Assembly (NCBI RefSeq): GCF_900116855.1
Contig: NZ_UETD01000007.1
Location: 165,617-229,616, forward strand
Source of the DNA: Ruminococcus flavefaciens
Lineage (GTDB): Bacteria > Bacillota > Clostridia > Oscillospirales > Ruminococcaceae
Length of the DNA stretch: 64,000 nucleotides
Direction of reading: 5' to 3'
The position numbers and the translations under genes are program-made. Positions 48,440 to 56,368 of this stretch are shown piece by piece. Below the pieces are notes generated by a model that worked only from the letters and a program-made list of their open reading frames with translations, was not told the origin of the DNA and did not search any database. Every line of letters begins with the position of its first letter. Within the stretch, counting starts at the first letter, position 1.

Positions 48440-48787
48440 TCAGTATTCTCCGCCTCTGACATTTAGCTTGTCCTCGGTGGTGGTGACATCGCCCGAAAGA
48501 CCGCACCAGCCGCAGGTGATGCGCTCCTCGTTGTTCCAGCAGCTCAGTCTGCCGCAGCGTCCGCACTGCACTATCCTCTTGGACTTGCAGTAGGGACAGC
48601 CGTTGTAATCGTCGGTATAGTCAAGGTTTCCCTTTATCTCGTTCCTGTCGAAGCCCTCGTGTGAGGCGCGGCGCTCGTCGATGGGGAATGCCCATGTCCT
48701 GAACCAGTCGTCATAGCGCTCCTCGACTCTGACACCGTATATGCGGTTGACCTCGGGGCATTTCATAAGTATAACTTCAGCTTTCAT
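48440..48787 (-). CDS. TerY-C-like zinc-ribbon protein
   Basis: 115 residues. N-terminal half (RIYGVRVEERYDDWFRTWAF, RASHEGFDRNEIKG) resembles TerY C-terminal domains; C-terminal half has three CxxC knuckles (GCPYCKSKRIVQC, GRCGRLSCW, TCGWCGLSG) that should bind zinc. Such modules accompany VWA proteins in Ter stress systems; none is next to it here. The start overlaps the regulator gene upstream by 11 bases, with GGAAGG before it. Confidence 0.72.
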   Translation of the reverse strand: MKAEVILMKCPEVNRIYGVRVEERYDDWFRTWAFPIDERRASHEGFDRNEIKGNLDYTDDYNGCPYCKSKRIVQCGRCGRLSCWNNEERITCGWCGLSGDVTTTEDKLNVRGGEY

Positions 48788-51011
48788 CGTTTTCAGCCTT
48801 CCTTTTCTGTTCATCGCGGTATTCCGACGGCGAGCAGCCCTCGCTGGTGCGGAACTGGCGCACGAAATAGTTGTATGAGGAGTATCCGCACTCCCTTGAT
48901 ATCTCTGTGACGGTCATATCCGTCTGGGACAGCAGGGTCTTGGCGTTGCCTATGCGGAACTCTATCATTTCCTCGATTATGCTCTTTCCAAAGTATGACT
49001 TGTATATCTTCTGGAGGTAGCTCTTGCTCAGATACAGGCTCTCGGCTATCTCGCTGATATTCCACGGGAGCTCGGGGTTCTTCATTATCCTGTTGCGGAG
49101 CAGGCAGAGCTTCTCGAACTGAGGATTTGATGTGGGCTCGGAAATGGTATACGAGAACACCTTGTTCATGGTGGCTTTGTACATTGCATCTGACAGGTCT
49201 GCCGCAGGGCTCAGTACAAGACTGCATTTGCCTGCGGAGAAGTCGATGTTGCAGTTCTCCTCGCCGCTGCTGAACTGAGTCTCCTTTATCCTGCCGCAGA
49301 GGTCACTGCATATGGTCTCTGCCCGTCCCTCCCCGGGAGTTATGACGCAAAGGGTCTGTGAAGCCCATGCGCCGCATATCTCGCTGCTGCTTATGCAGGA
49401 GCGGAGCTTCTTGGCAAAGGCAGCCATGATGCTGTTGGATTTTTCCTCGCCGCTCTGGTAATAGGCTTTTTTCAGACCGTGGAGCTCGAAGGTAACGCAC
49501 TCCACGCTGCCTGTTTTTCCTCTGAATTTCGCCGCAAACTCCTGCTCGATACCGCTTCTGTTGATAAGACCCGTTATGTGGTCGTAGAGGAGAGCCTTGC
49601 TGGTGTTGAGGATGGTGCGGTTCATTATAGCCTTTATACGGACCTGTTCAAGGGCAACATTGACGTAGTTTATCCACTTCAGATACAGCGAGCTGAAGGA
49701 GCGGGGCTCCTTTCCGAATGAGACGGCGCAGTATCCGAAGAAGTTGTTATTATAATGAAGGGGAGAGATGAAGAATGCGGAGGGGTAGCTGCGCTCCTCA
49801 CTGTAATCGGGGAGCAGCTTTGACGAGGAGAAGTAGTCGTGGGTCTCAGCCTCGCGCCAGATGGCGGACTTTGCAAGAATGACCTTCATCTCGTCGCCCT
49901 CGCGGAAGCTGAGCTCCTCGGCGTTCTTGTCCACAGTAGCGTCTATGTAGCTCCGCGTAAGGCATATCCTCAGCCTTCTCATCTTGTGGAGCAGGTAGGT
50001 GTAGTTGTCGAGCCTGTCGGCAAAGGTGTGGATATTGTCGGCATTGGTGATGTCGAAAAGCATATCGCCGTAGAGGAGCTGTGACTCGAAACGGCTGTTT
50101 ATGCTGAGATTTCGCAGTATGCTCCTTCGCAGGCTCGGGTTCTCGTCGCAGCCGCAGCTCTCTCCGAGACGGAGCTCGCCGTTCTCGTTGGGCACCTTGC
50201 TGCATATCTTTCCCGTGATTATGCGGTAGAGCCTGCGTACAGCCTCTGCGCCCAGCTGGAAGTTGGGGCGGCTGTAGCTGGTTATGGAGGGGCTGGACTG
50301 ATAGCCCTCTATGGAGGCGTCATAGCCCGTTATGGCTATATCCTCGGGGACCCGCAGCCCTGCGTCGATGAATATTTTTGAAAGGGTGATAGCCATGACG
50401 TCGTTTCCGCAGACTATGGCTTCGGGACGGCTGAGCTCACCGCTGAGTATGCGCTTAGCGAATTTTTTGGGAGCCTCTGTCCAGAAGTCGCCGTACTCGC
50501 ACCAGTCCTTACCTATATCTATGCCGTGGCGCTTCATTGAGTTCCTGTAGCCCTGAAGCCTTTCCTCACCGCTGAATGTGTTTTTCGGTCCCGTCAGACA
50601 GTATATCTTTCGGTAGCCGTGAACATTTATCAGGTGGTCGGTTATGGTCTCGAAGGCTTCCAGATCGTCAACCGAGGTGGTCTCGAAGCTCTTGTGGTCA
50701 TTGTGGTCCAGCAGCATTACGGGCTTTTCCGAGCGCTTGCAGAGCCCGTCTATATATTTGCAGACCTCCTCGTTGTGGAAGGAGTTTCTGTCGTATATGA
50801 TACCGTCGATATTCTCGGAGAATATCAGGTCGAATATGGTCTTTTCCGCGTCCTTGTGGACGGAATTGATGGAGAAGTTATGCAGCGGCGAGATAACTGC
50901 AACGTCGCAGTTGCCCTTGTAAGCCTGTGTGATTATGCCTCTGAGGATCTCACACTGGAAATCTATATGGCAGTCGGCGACTATAACACCCATAAGTATC
51001 CTGCGGCTCAT
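48777..51011 (-). CDS. Large LacI-type sensor / GGDEF-like / AraC regulator
   Basis: 744 residues in the cytoplasm. N-terminal periplasmic-binding-like domain of LacI type (about 1-285; VIVADCHIDFQCEIL, EAIVCGNDVMAITLSKIFID, PEDIAITGYDASIEGYQSSP) without a LacI DNA-binding head. A GAF-like middle (about 300-460). A degenerate GGDEF-like domain (about 470-630; LLYDHITGLINRSGIEQEFA) without GGDEF residues. C-terminal AraC/XylS double HTH (about 645-735; ISEIAESLYLSKSYLQKIYK, VTEISRECGYSSYNYFVRQF). It probably senses a sugar and activates carbohydrate genes. Starts MSRRILMG after GGAGAGAT. Confidence 0.85.
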   Translation of the reverse strand: MSRRILMGVIVADCHIDFQCEILRGIITQAYKGNCDVAVISPLHNFSINSVHKDAEKTIFDLIFSENIDGIIYDRNSFHNEEVCKYIDGLCKRSEKPVMLLDHNDHKSFETTSVDDLEAFETITDHLINVHGYRKIYCLTGPKNTFSGEERLQGYRNSMKRHGIDIGKDWCEYGDFWTEAPKKFAKRILSGELSRPEAIVCGNDVMAITLSKIFIDAGLRVPEDIAITGYDASIEGYQSSPSITSYSRPNFQLGAEAVRRLYRIITGKICSKVPNENGELRLGESCGCDENPSLRRSILRNLSINSRFESQLLYGDMLFDITNADNIHTFADRLDNYTYLLHKMRRLRICLTRSYIDATVDKNAEELSFREGDEMKVILAKSAIWREAETHDYFSSSKLLPDYSEERSYPSAFFISPLHYNNNFFGYCAVSFGKEPRSFSSLYLKWINYVNVALEQVRIKAIMNRTILNTSKALLYDHITGLINRSGIEQEFAAKFRGKTGSVECVTFELHGLKKAYYQSGEEKSNSIMAAFAKKLRSCISSSEICGAWASQTLCVITPGEGRAETICSDLCGRIKETQFSSGEENCNIDFSAGKCSLVLSPAADLSDAMYKATMNKVFSYTISEPTSNPQFEKLCLLRNRIMKNPELPWNISEIAESLYLSKSYLQKIYKSYFGKSIIEEMIEFRIGNAKTLLSQTDMTVTEISRECGYSSYNYFVRQFRTSEGCSPSEYRDEQKRKAENDES

Positions 51012-51165
51012 TTTATCTCTCCTTTCTGTATCAGCTTGTACGGCAGATGGGTTCTGCCGCCCTATCTATGTACTATTGTATCATATATATAATGGGATTG
51101 CAAGATGATTTTATATATTTGTTGTGATAATTTCAAAAAGTCTCCTCAAAAAGATAGTATTTTTC

Positions 51166-51193
51166 ATTGTTTTTGTTCATCAAAGGTGTATAA
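51166..51193 (+). promoter_or_regulatory. Promoter of the structured RNA
   Basis: TTGTTT (51166-51171), 16-base spacer, perfect TATAAT (51188-51193). No ribosome site or ORF follows closely. Confidence 0.55.
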
Positions 51194-51198
51194 TATAT

Positions 51199-51432
51199 AT
51201 CGTAAGGCGTAAGCGAAACCTTTCGGACGGCATGAGCAGCTGTCCGTACCCCATCCGATTATGCCTTTCAGGGGATCGGCTGCCCTCGGACAATGTGAGA
51301 ATAGGCGCTCACCTTGTCGTTACGGCCGCGGCTCACGGAGCCCAATATAGTGCAGGACAGCATATTCAGTTCTCTCTCTTATTTTTTATTCATTATCCCT
51401 CGGAAAAGACCTCCCCAGCGGGAGGTTTTTTT
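51199..51432 (+). ncRNA. Candidate structured non-coding RNA, about 230 nt
   Basis: Between a TATAAT promoter and an intrinsic terminator lies GC-rich sequence with dense pairing in an otherwise AT-rich intergenic region. CGGAC/GTCCG (about 51226-51248), CCCC/GGGG or CCGAT/ATCGG (about 51251-51285), GACAA-GTGAG/CTCAC-TTGTC (about 51289-51320) and GGCTC/GAGCC (about 51331-51345) can all form, and GTAA/TTAC may close the whole. No ORF of note is present. Size and layout recall 6S or raiA-type RNAs, but I recognise no diagnostic core. It precedes an ABC-F gene, so a leader role is an alternative. Confidence 0.6.
51405..51432 (+). terminator. Terminator of the structured RNA
   Basis: ACCTCCC-CAGC-GGGAGGT stem followed by seven T. 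Confidence 0.85.
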
Positions 51433-51529
51433 CATTTTTCTTGTAAAAACTGCGAAAAACAGCCTTTTCTTGATATATTATGTATAAAATCGGACAAAAA
51501 CCGACTTTCATTTATATTTACCGTGACAG

Positions 51530-51558
51530 TTGACTTTTTTCTCGTAACATGGTATGAT
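51530..51558 (+). promoter_or_regulatory. Promoter of the ABC-F gene
   Basis: TTGACT (51530-51535), 17-base spacer, TATGAT (51553-51558). It makes the ABC-F gene independent of the upstream RNA. Confidence 0.7.
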
Positions 51559-51633
51559 AAAGTTATATAACTGCAGCCTGCACAAATAATCATTCTTCTT
51601 TTTGTGCATAGTGGCAGACAAAGGAAATTCGAT

Positions 51634-53559
51634 ATGCTTGCAAGCTTAACTAATGTAAATAAATTCTATAACGGCAATCAGGTGCTATGCAATGTTTCGC
51701 TGTCCATCGACGAGAACGACAAAATAGGTCTTGTCGGCAGGAACGGCTGCGGAAAGTCTACGCTGCTGAAGATACTCACAGGCTCCGTGGAGCCCGACCG
51801 CTTCACCGAAAAGGACGGCGTCATCTCCATGGCTGCAAAGACTACCGTGGGCTACCTTGAACAGATGGGCGGACTCAATACCGAAAATACCGTCATCGAG
51901 GAGATGCGAAGCGTCTTTGAGCCCGTTCACAGGGCGATAGAACGCCTCAGAGAAATAGAGCTGGAGATAGAGAGCGGCGATGATTCCTCCGCAGACGAGT
52001 ACCAGCAGCTGTCCTCATGGATAGAAGCCAACGACGGCTACAATACCGACGTTAAGATAAGAATGGTGCTCAACGGTATGGGCTTCTCGGGTGAGGAGCT
52101 GGAACGCACTGTCTCGGGATTCAGCGGCGGCGAAAAGACACGCCTTTCCATTGCAAGGCTGCTCCTTGAGGAGCCAAATCTCCTCATTCTGGACGAGCCT
52201 ACCAACCACCTTGACTTCAAGACCATCATGTGGCTTGAGGACTACCTCCGCTCCTACAGGGGCGCCGTCCTCATAGTCTCACATGACAGATACTTCCTCG
52301 ACAGGCTCTGCACATCTATCTGCGAGATAGAGAGGGGAGTGCTGACACGGTACAAGGGCAACTACACCGCCTTCGTCCGCCAGAGAGAGGAAAACGACGC
52401 GCGGCGCGAGAAGGAGTATGAGCTCCAGCAGAAGCAGATAGCCCAGCTTGAGGACTATGTGGCAAAGAACCTCGTCCGTGCTTCCACTACAAAAATGGCT
52501 CAGAGCCGCAGAAAGCAGCTCGAGAAAATGGAGCGCATAGAGCGCCCCGTCCATGAGACAAAAAATGCGAAGATACGCTTCACATACGCAGTCGAGCCCC
52601 CTATCGACGTCCTCAAAGTCAAGGGCGTGGACATCTCCGTGGGTGAGGGCAGCGCCAGAAAGACCCTTGTGGACAACATTGACTTCGAGGTCCGCAGAGG
52701 TGAGAAGATAGGCGTCATCGGTGACAACGGCATCGGCAAATCCACCCTGCTGCGTATCATACAGGAACAGCTCCCTCATAAGGGACTGGTCCGCTGGAAC
52801 AGCAATATCAAGATCTCCTACTTCGAGCAGGAGAGCACCAACCTCAACAAGGAGCTTACCGTTATGGAGGAGCTCCACAGCCGCTATCCCTCAATGTCCG
52901 ATCTGGAGGTGCGAAATCTTCTGGCGCAGGTGCGCCTCATCGGCGAGAACGTCTTTAAGGAGACGGGAGTCATCAGCGGCGGCGAGCGTGCCAAGCTCTG
53001 CTTCGCCATCATGATGCAGGAGCACGGCAACGTCCTCATTCTTGACGAGCCTACCAACCACCTCGACCTCAGCTCTAAGGAGGCTATCGAGGAGGCTCTG
53101 GCTGAATATACGGGTACGGTCATTTTTGTGAGCCATGACCGCTATCTGCTCAGTAAAATAGCCGACAGGCTTATAGAGCTCACTGACGGAACCTACAGAC
53201 TCCATAATTACGGCTTTGAAAAATATCTCGACGTCCTCCGCGAGGAGCAGGCTGCCGAGAGAAGGACGATAGAAGCCGAAAAACAGCAGAAGGCTGCGGA
53301 AGCTGCCAAGGAAAAATCTGCTAAGAATTATCGCAGCAAGCAGCAGAGAAGTGCTGATGCTGCAAGAAAAAACGAAATGAGACGCCTTGAAAAGGAAATC
53401 GACGACCTGCAGGCGCAGATAGACTCTCTTACCGAGGAGATCGGCAGGGAGGAGGTCTACAGCGACTATGAGCTGATGAACAGCAAATGCGCCGAGATCG
53501 AAGAGCTTAAACAGAGGATCGATGAGGATTTCGAGCTTCTTATTGAGCTTGACCAGTGA
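51634..53559 (+). CDS. ABC-F ribosome-associated ATPase
   Basis: 641 residues, no membrane helices, two ABC domains in one chain. Domain 1: Walker A GRNGCGKST (35-43), signature FSGGEKTRLSIARLLL, LLILDEPTNHLDF. Linker helices (about 240-320) correspond to the P-site tRNA interaction motif. Domain 2: GDNGIGKSTLL, ISGGERAKLCFAIMM, VLILDEPTNHLDL. A long C-terminal coiled coil (about 550-641) as in YdiF/Uup types. It acts on stalled ribosomes; resistance function is not implied. The start MLASLTNVNKFY follows AAAGGAAA. Confidence 0.9.
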   Translation: MLASLTNVNKFYNGNQVLCNVSLSIDENDKIGLVGRNGCGKSTLLKILTGSVEPDRFTEKDGVISMAAKTTVGYLEQMGGLNTENTVIEEMRSVFEPVHRAIERLREIELEIESGDDSSADEYQQLSSWIEANDGYNTDVKIRMVLNGMGFSGEELERTVSGFSGGEKTRLSIARLLLEEPNLLILDEPTNHLDFKTIMWLEDYLRSYRGAVLIVSHDRYFLDRLCTSICEIERGVLTRYKGNYTAFVRQREENDARREKEYELQQKQIAQLEDYVAKNLVRASTTKMAQSRRKQLEKMERIERPVHETKNAKIRFTYAVEPPIDVLKVKGVDISVGEGSARKTLVDNIDFEVRRGEKIGVIGDNGIGKSTLLRIIQEQLPHKGLVRWNSNIKISYFEQESTNLNKELTVMEELHSRYPSMSDLEVRNLLAQVRLIGENVFKETGVISGGERAKLCFAIMMQEHGNVLILDEPTNHLDLSSKEAIEEALAEYTGTVIFVSHDRYLLSKIADRLIELTDGTYRLHNYGFEKYLDVLREEQAAERRTIEAEKQQKAAEAAKEKSAKNYRSKQQRSADAARKNEMRRLEKEIDDLQAQIDSLTEEIGREEVYSDYELMNSKCAEIEELKQRIDEDFELLIELDQ

Positions 53560-53572
53560 AAAGGAGTAATTT

Positions 53573-54520
53573 ATGAAGATGAAAACGCTTATGAGCTTTG
53601 CCGCAGCTGCGGCTGTCGCCATGTCCTCAGCAGCTTTCACCGCTTACGGTGAGGCTTCGCTGTTCATGATAGGCGACATAGACGGTGACGGTGTGGTGGA
53701 CGCCGCGGACGCCTCTGCCGTGCTTGCTGCATATGCGTGTACCTCTGCGGGGCAGGATTCGCCCCTCTATTCGTATCAGACTTCGGCAGCCGACCTTAAC
53801 GGCGACAACAACGTTGACGCTGTGGACGCTTCCCTGATACTTTCGTATTATGCATGGGCTTCATCAGCCGATGACGGCGGTATAATGACCGACTTCCTCG
53901 AGAAGAACGGCTTCAAGCAGCGTGAGACCGAGGAGGAGAAGGCTGAGAGAACAAACGAACAGAACGGCGGAGAGACTTCGGGCAGCACCGAGGAGATACC
54001 TCCCCTTGAATTCGGAAACTTTGAGTACACTATCCCCCGTATCGACAGCGAGTATGCCGAGTGGTTCTGGGTGGGCGACTCCCGTACCGTTGGTATGGCA
54101 AGAGGAATAGATATAGACTATATCGGCAAGGTGGGAGCTACCATAAGCTTCTTCAGGAGCAATGCCGAGTCTATCTATCAGATACGCGATAAGACGGTCA
54201 TCATTAACCTCGGCGTAAACGACCTTGACAGCAGGGCTTACCTCAACCTCTATAACAGTATGCCCGACGAGTTCCTTGATAACAACAAGGTCATCGTCAT
54301 GGCAGTTAATCCCTGCGACGGCAACTATCAGTACCTCAACAGCAGGATAGAGCAGTTCAACAGCGACCTGAGCGCAGGTCTCGACAGCAGGATAACCTTC
54401 CTCGACTCGTACACGTTCCTCATGTGGAACGGCTTCTCGACCTTTGACGGTCTCCACTACACGGACGGTACCTACGTCGATATCTACAACTTTGTATTTG
54501 ACAGCCTTCATGCTGAATAA
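53573..54520 (+). CDS. Secreted SGNH-like hydrolase with N-terminal dockerin
   Basis: 315 residues: signal peptide 1-26; dockerin near the N-terminus (GDIDGDGVVDAADASAVLAA about 34-53; DLNGDNNVDAVDASLILSYY about 74-93); acidic Glu/Thr/Ser linker (about 115-145); SGNH/GDSL-type domain with WVGDSRTVGMARG (block I Ser about 168), VIINLGVNDLDS (block III Asn) and FDGLHYTDGTY (block V Asp/His). The Gly block II is unclear. Likely an esterase/deacetylase in the cellulosome. Dockerins are mostly C-terminal, so this order is unusual. AAAGGAG before ATG. Confidence 0.83.
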   Translation: MKMKTLMSFAAAAAVAMSSAAFTAYGEASLFMIGDIDGDGVVDAADASAVLAAYACTSAGQDSPLYSYQTSAADLNGDNNVDAVDASLILSYYAWASSADDGGIMTDFLEKNGFKQRETEEEKAERTNEQNGGETSGSTEEIPPLEFGNFEYTIPRIDSEYAEWFWVGDSRTVGMARGIDIDYIGKVGATISFFRSNAESIYQIRDKTVIINLGVNDLDSRAYLNLYNSMPDEFLDNNKVIVMAVNPCDGNYQYLNSRIEQFNSDLSAGLDSRITFLDSYTFLMWNGFSTFDGLHYTDGTYVDIYNFVFDSLHAE

Positions 54521-54550
54521 GGTAAAAATCTGAATTATTTGAAATAACTA

Positions 54551-54579
54551 TTGCATTGAAGCTGAAAATATGATATAAT
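54551..54579 (+). promoter_or_regulatory. Promoter of the SCIFF peptide gene
   Basis: TTGCAT (54551-54556), 17-base spacer, TATAAT (54574-54579). Confidence 0.7.
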
Positions 54580-54632
54580 ATCAGAAAGTACTATGCGGCA
54601 GAGTGCCGTACATTCCTATGGAGGGTAAAAAA

Positions 54633-54770
54633 ATGAAACATATCAAGACTATCAATAAGGCTAATCTCAAGGAATCTGCTCAGAAGGGCGGCTGCGGCAA
54701 GTGCCAGGCTTCATGTCAGTCTGCTTGCAAGACCTCTTGCACAGTTGCTAACCAGAAGTGCGAGAGATAA
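54633..54770 (+). CDS. SCIFF ranthipeptide precursor (six Cys in 45)
   Basis: 45 residues exactly, with Cys at 21, 24, 28, 32, 36 and 43: the SCIFF family (leader MKHIKTINKANLKESAQKGG, core CQASCQSACKTSC). It is the substrate of the radical-SAM enzyme that follows, which forms thioether crosslinks from Cys to neighbouring residues (ranthipeptide class). GGAGGGT lies before the ATG. A hairpin terminator after it should make precursor mRNA more abundant than maturase mRNA. Function of SCIFF products is not settled; signalling has been proposed. Confidence 0.95.
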   Translation: MKHIKTINKANLKESAQKGGCGKCQASCQSACKTSCTVANQKCER

Positions 54771-54794
54771 GCTCTTAACACTGAAAAAACGGTG

Positions 54795-54828
54795 GAGGCA
54801 GTATGAAAATGCTGCCTCATATTTTTTG
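54795..54828 (+). terminator. Partial terminator between SCIFF gene and maturase
   Basis: GAGGCAG (54795-54801) pairs with CTGCCTC (54812-54818), followed by ATATTTTTTG. Read-through would feed the maturase. Confidence 0.72.
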
Positions 54829-54845
54829 AATTGAGGGTATGAATA

Positions 54846-56213
54846 ATGATACATAAGTACAAGCTTAACGGACTGAACATAGTTCTCGATGTGAACAGCG
54901 GCGGCGTTCATATCGTGGACGAGCTCACATACGACCTTCTCGACAATGTGGAGCCGCCTTTTGAGGCTGAATGTCCTCAGAATGTGGTGGACAAGCTCTC
55001 CAAGGCTTATCCCGAGGAGGATATCCGCGACTGCTATGCCGAGATAGTGGAGCTGTATAACGATAAGATACTCTTCTCAGAGGACGATTACGAGAAGTAT
55101 GCAAAGTATTCCGTAGCCTCCCCTGTAAAGGCTATGTGCCTTAATATCGCCCATGACTGCCAGCTCAGATGCAAGTACTGCTTTGCGTCCACAGGCGACT
55201 TCGGCAAGGGCAGAAAGCTCATGTCATTTGAGACAGGCAAGCACGCTATCGACTTCCTGCTGGAAAATTCGGGCGATCGTCCCAATCTGGAGCTTGATTT
55301 CTTCGGCGGCGAGCCCCTTATGAACTTCGGTGTGGTAAAGAAGGTAGTTGAGTACGCAAGGAGCCGCGAAAAGGAATACAACAAGAAGTTCCGCTTCACT
55401 ATCACCACAAACGGTCTGCTCCTTGACGACGAGAAGATTGACTTCATCAACCGCGAGATGTCAAACGTTGTTCTCTCCATTGACGGACGCAAGGAGGTAA
55501 ACGATTACTTCCGTGTGCTTCCCAACGGTCAGGGCTGCTATGATATCATCCTTCCCAAGTATAAGAAGCTGGTGGAGGGCAGAGGTGACAAGGAGTACTA
55601 TGTAAGAGGTACATTCACCAACAAGAACCTTGACTTCTCAAAGGATGTTTTTGCACTCAATGAAGCAGGCTTCGACCAGATATCCGTTGAGCCCGTTGTG
55701 GGTGATGACGATGTTTACGCACTTACCGAGAAGGACCTGCCTGCGGTATTTGCAGAGTATGAGAAACTGGCGCTCCAGCTTCTTGAAAACGAGAAGAAGG
55801 GCAAGAAGTTCAACTTCTTCCACTTCATGCTTGATCTGGATCAGGGTCCCTGCGCTATCAAGCGCCTCAGGGGCTGCGGCTGCGGAAATGACTATGTAGC
55901 CATTACTCCCGACGGAGACATCTTCCCATGTCACCAGTTCGTAGGCATAGACGAGTACAAGATGGGCAACATCGACGAGGGCACCTTCGATCAGGAGATG
56001 AAGGCAGACTTCGCAAGGGCTCACGTTTACTCAAAGCCCGACTGCCGCGAGTGCTGGGCAAAGTTCTATTGCAGCGGCGGCTGCAACGCCAATAACTACC
56101 AGTATATGGGCGATATCAGAACTGCTCACAAGATCTCATGTCAGCTGGAAAAGAAGCGCCTTGAGTGCGCTATCATGATGAAGGCTGTTAAAATGGCTGA
56201 AACTGCCGAATAA
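54846..56213 (+). CDS. SCIFF thioether maturase (radical SAM/SPASM)
   Basis: 455 residues. N-terminal peptide-binding (RRE-like) region about 1-90; radical SAM cluster in DCQLRCKYCF (Cys 105, 109, 112); FFGGEPLMNFG; C-terminal SPASM region with auxiliary [4Fe-4S] ligands (GPCAIKRLRGCGCGNDYVAI, DIFPCHQF, CRECWAKFYCSGGCNANN). It installs thioether bonds on the upstream SCIFF peptide. GAGGGT precedes the ATG. Length and order match CteB-type enzymes. Confidence 0.94.
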   Translation: MIHKYKLNGLNIVLDVNSGGVHIVDELTYDLLDNVEPPFEAECPQNVVDKLSKAYPEEDIRDCYAEIVELYNDKILFSEDDYEKYAKYSVASPVKAMCLNIAHDCQLRCKYCFASTGDFGKGRKLMSFETGKHAIDFLLENSGDRPNLELDFFGGEPLMNFGVVKKVVEYARSREKEYNKKFRFTITTNGLLLDDEKIDFINREMSNVVLSIDGRKEVNDYFRVLPNGQGCYDIILPKYKKLVEGRGDKEYYVRGTFTNKNLDFSKDVFALNEAGFDQISVEPVVGDDDVYALTEKDLPAVFAEYEKLALQLLENEKKGKKFNFFHFMLDLDQGPCAIKRLRGCGCGNDYVAITPDGDIFPCHQFVGIDEYKMGNIDEGTFDQEMKADFARAHVYSKPDCRECWAKFYCSGGCNANNYQYMGDIRTAHKISCQLEKKRLECAIMMKAVKMAETAE

Positions 56214-56218
56214 GACTG

Positions 56219-56242
56219 AAAAAGGGGCAATGCCCCTTTTTT
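56219..56242 (+). terminator. Terminator of the SCIFF maturase
   Basis: AAAGGGGCA-TGCCCCTTT with a T6 tail. Just after it lies ATGCATAAT repeated four times (56243-56275). Confidence 0.8.
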
Positions 56243-56301
56243 AATGCATAATTCATAATGCATAATGCATAATTATGGCGAGGCAGCGTTCCCTACAAGG
56301 C

Positions 56302-56330
56302 TTGCATTTTTGTTCAGTTTATGTTACAAT
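56302..56330 (+). promoter_or_regulatory. Promoter of the AraC-type gene
   Basis: TTGCAT (56302-56307), 17-base spacer, TACAAT (56325-56330). A small palindrome GTTACTGTAAC (56341-56351) follows and could be an operator. Confidence 0.6.
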
Positions 56331-56368
56331 AGTACATATAGTTACTGTAACAGGAAGGGGGAGCGCTT

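Noticed and set aside
51124..51570. 148-codon frame over the structured RNA region
   Set aside because: It begins upstream of the promoter, lacks a ribosome site and crosses the terminator; the pairing pattern explains the region better.
52279..52878. 199-codon minus-strand frame opposite the ABC-F gene
   Set aside because: Antisense shadow with no start signal; the ABC-F gene accounts for the sequence.
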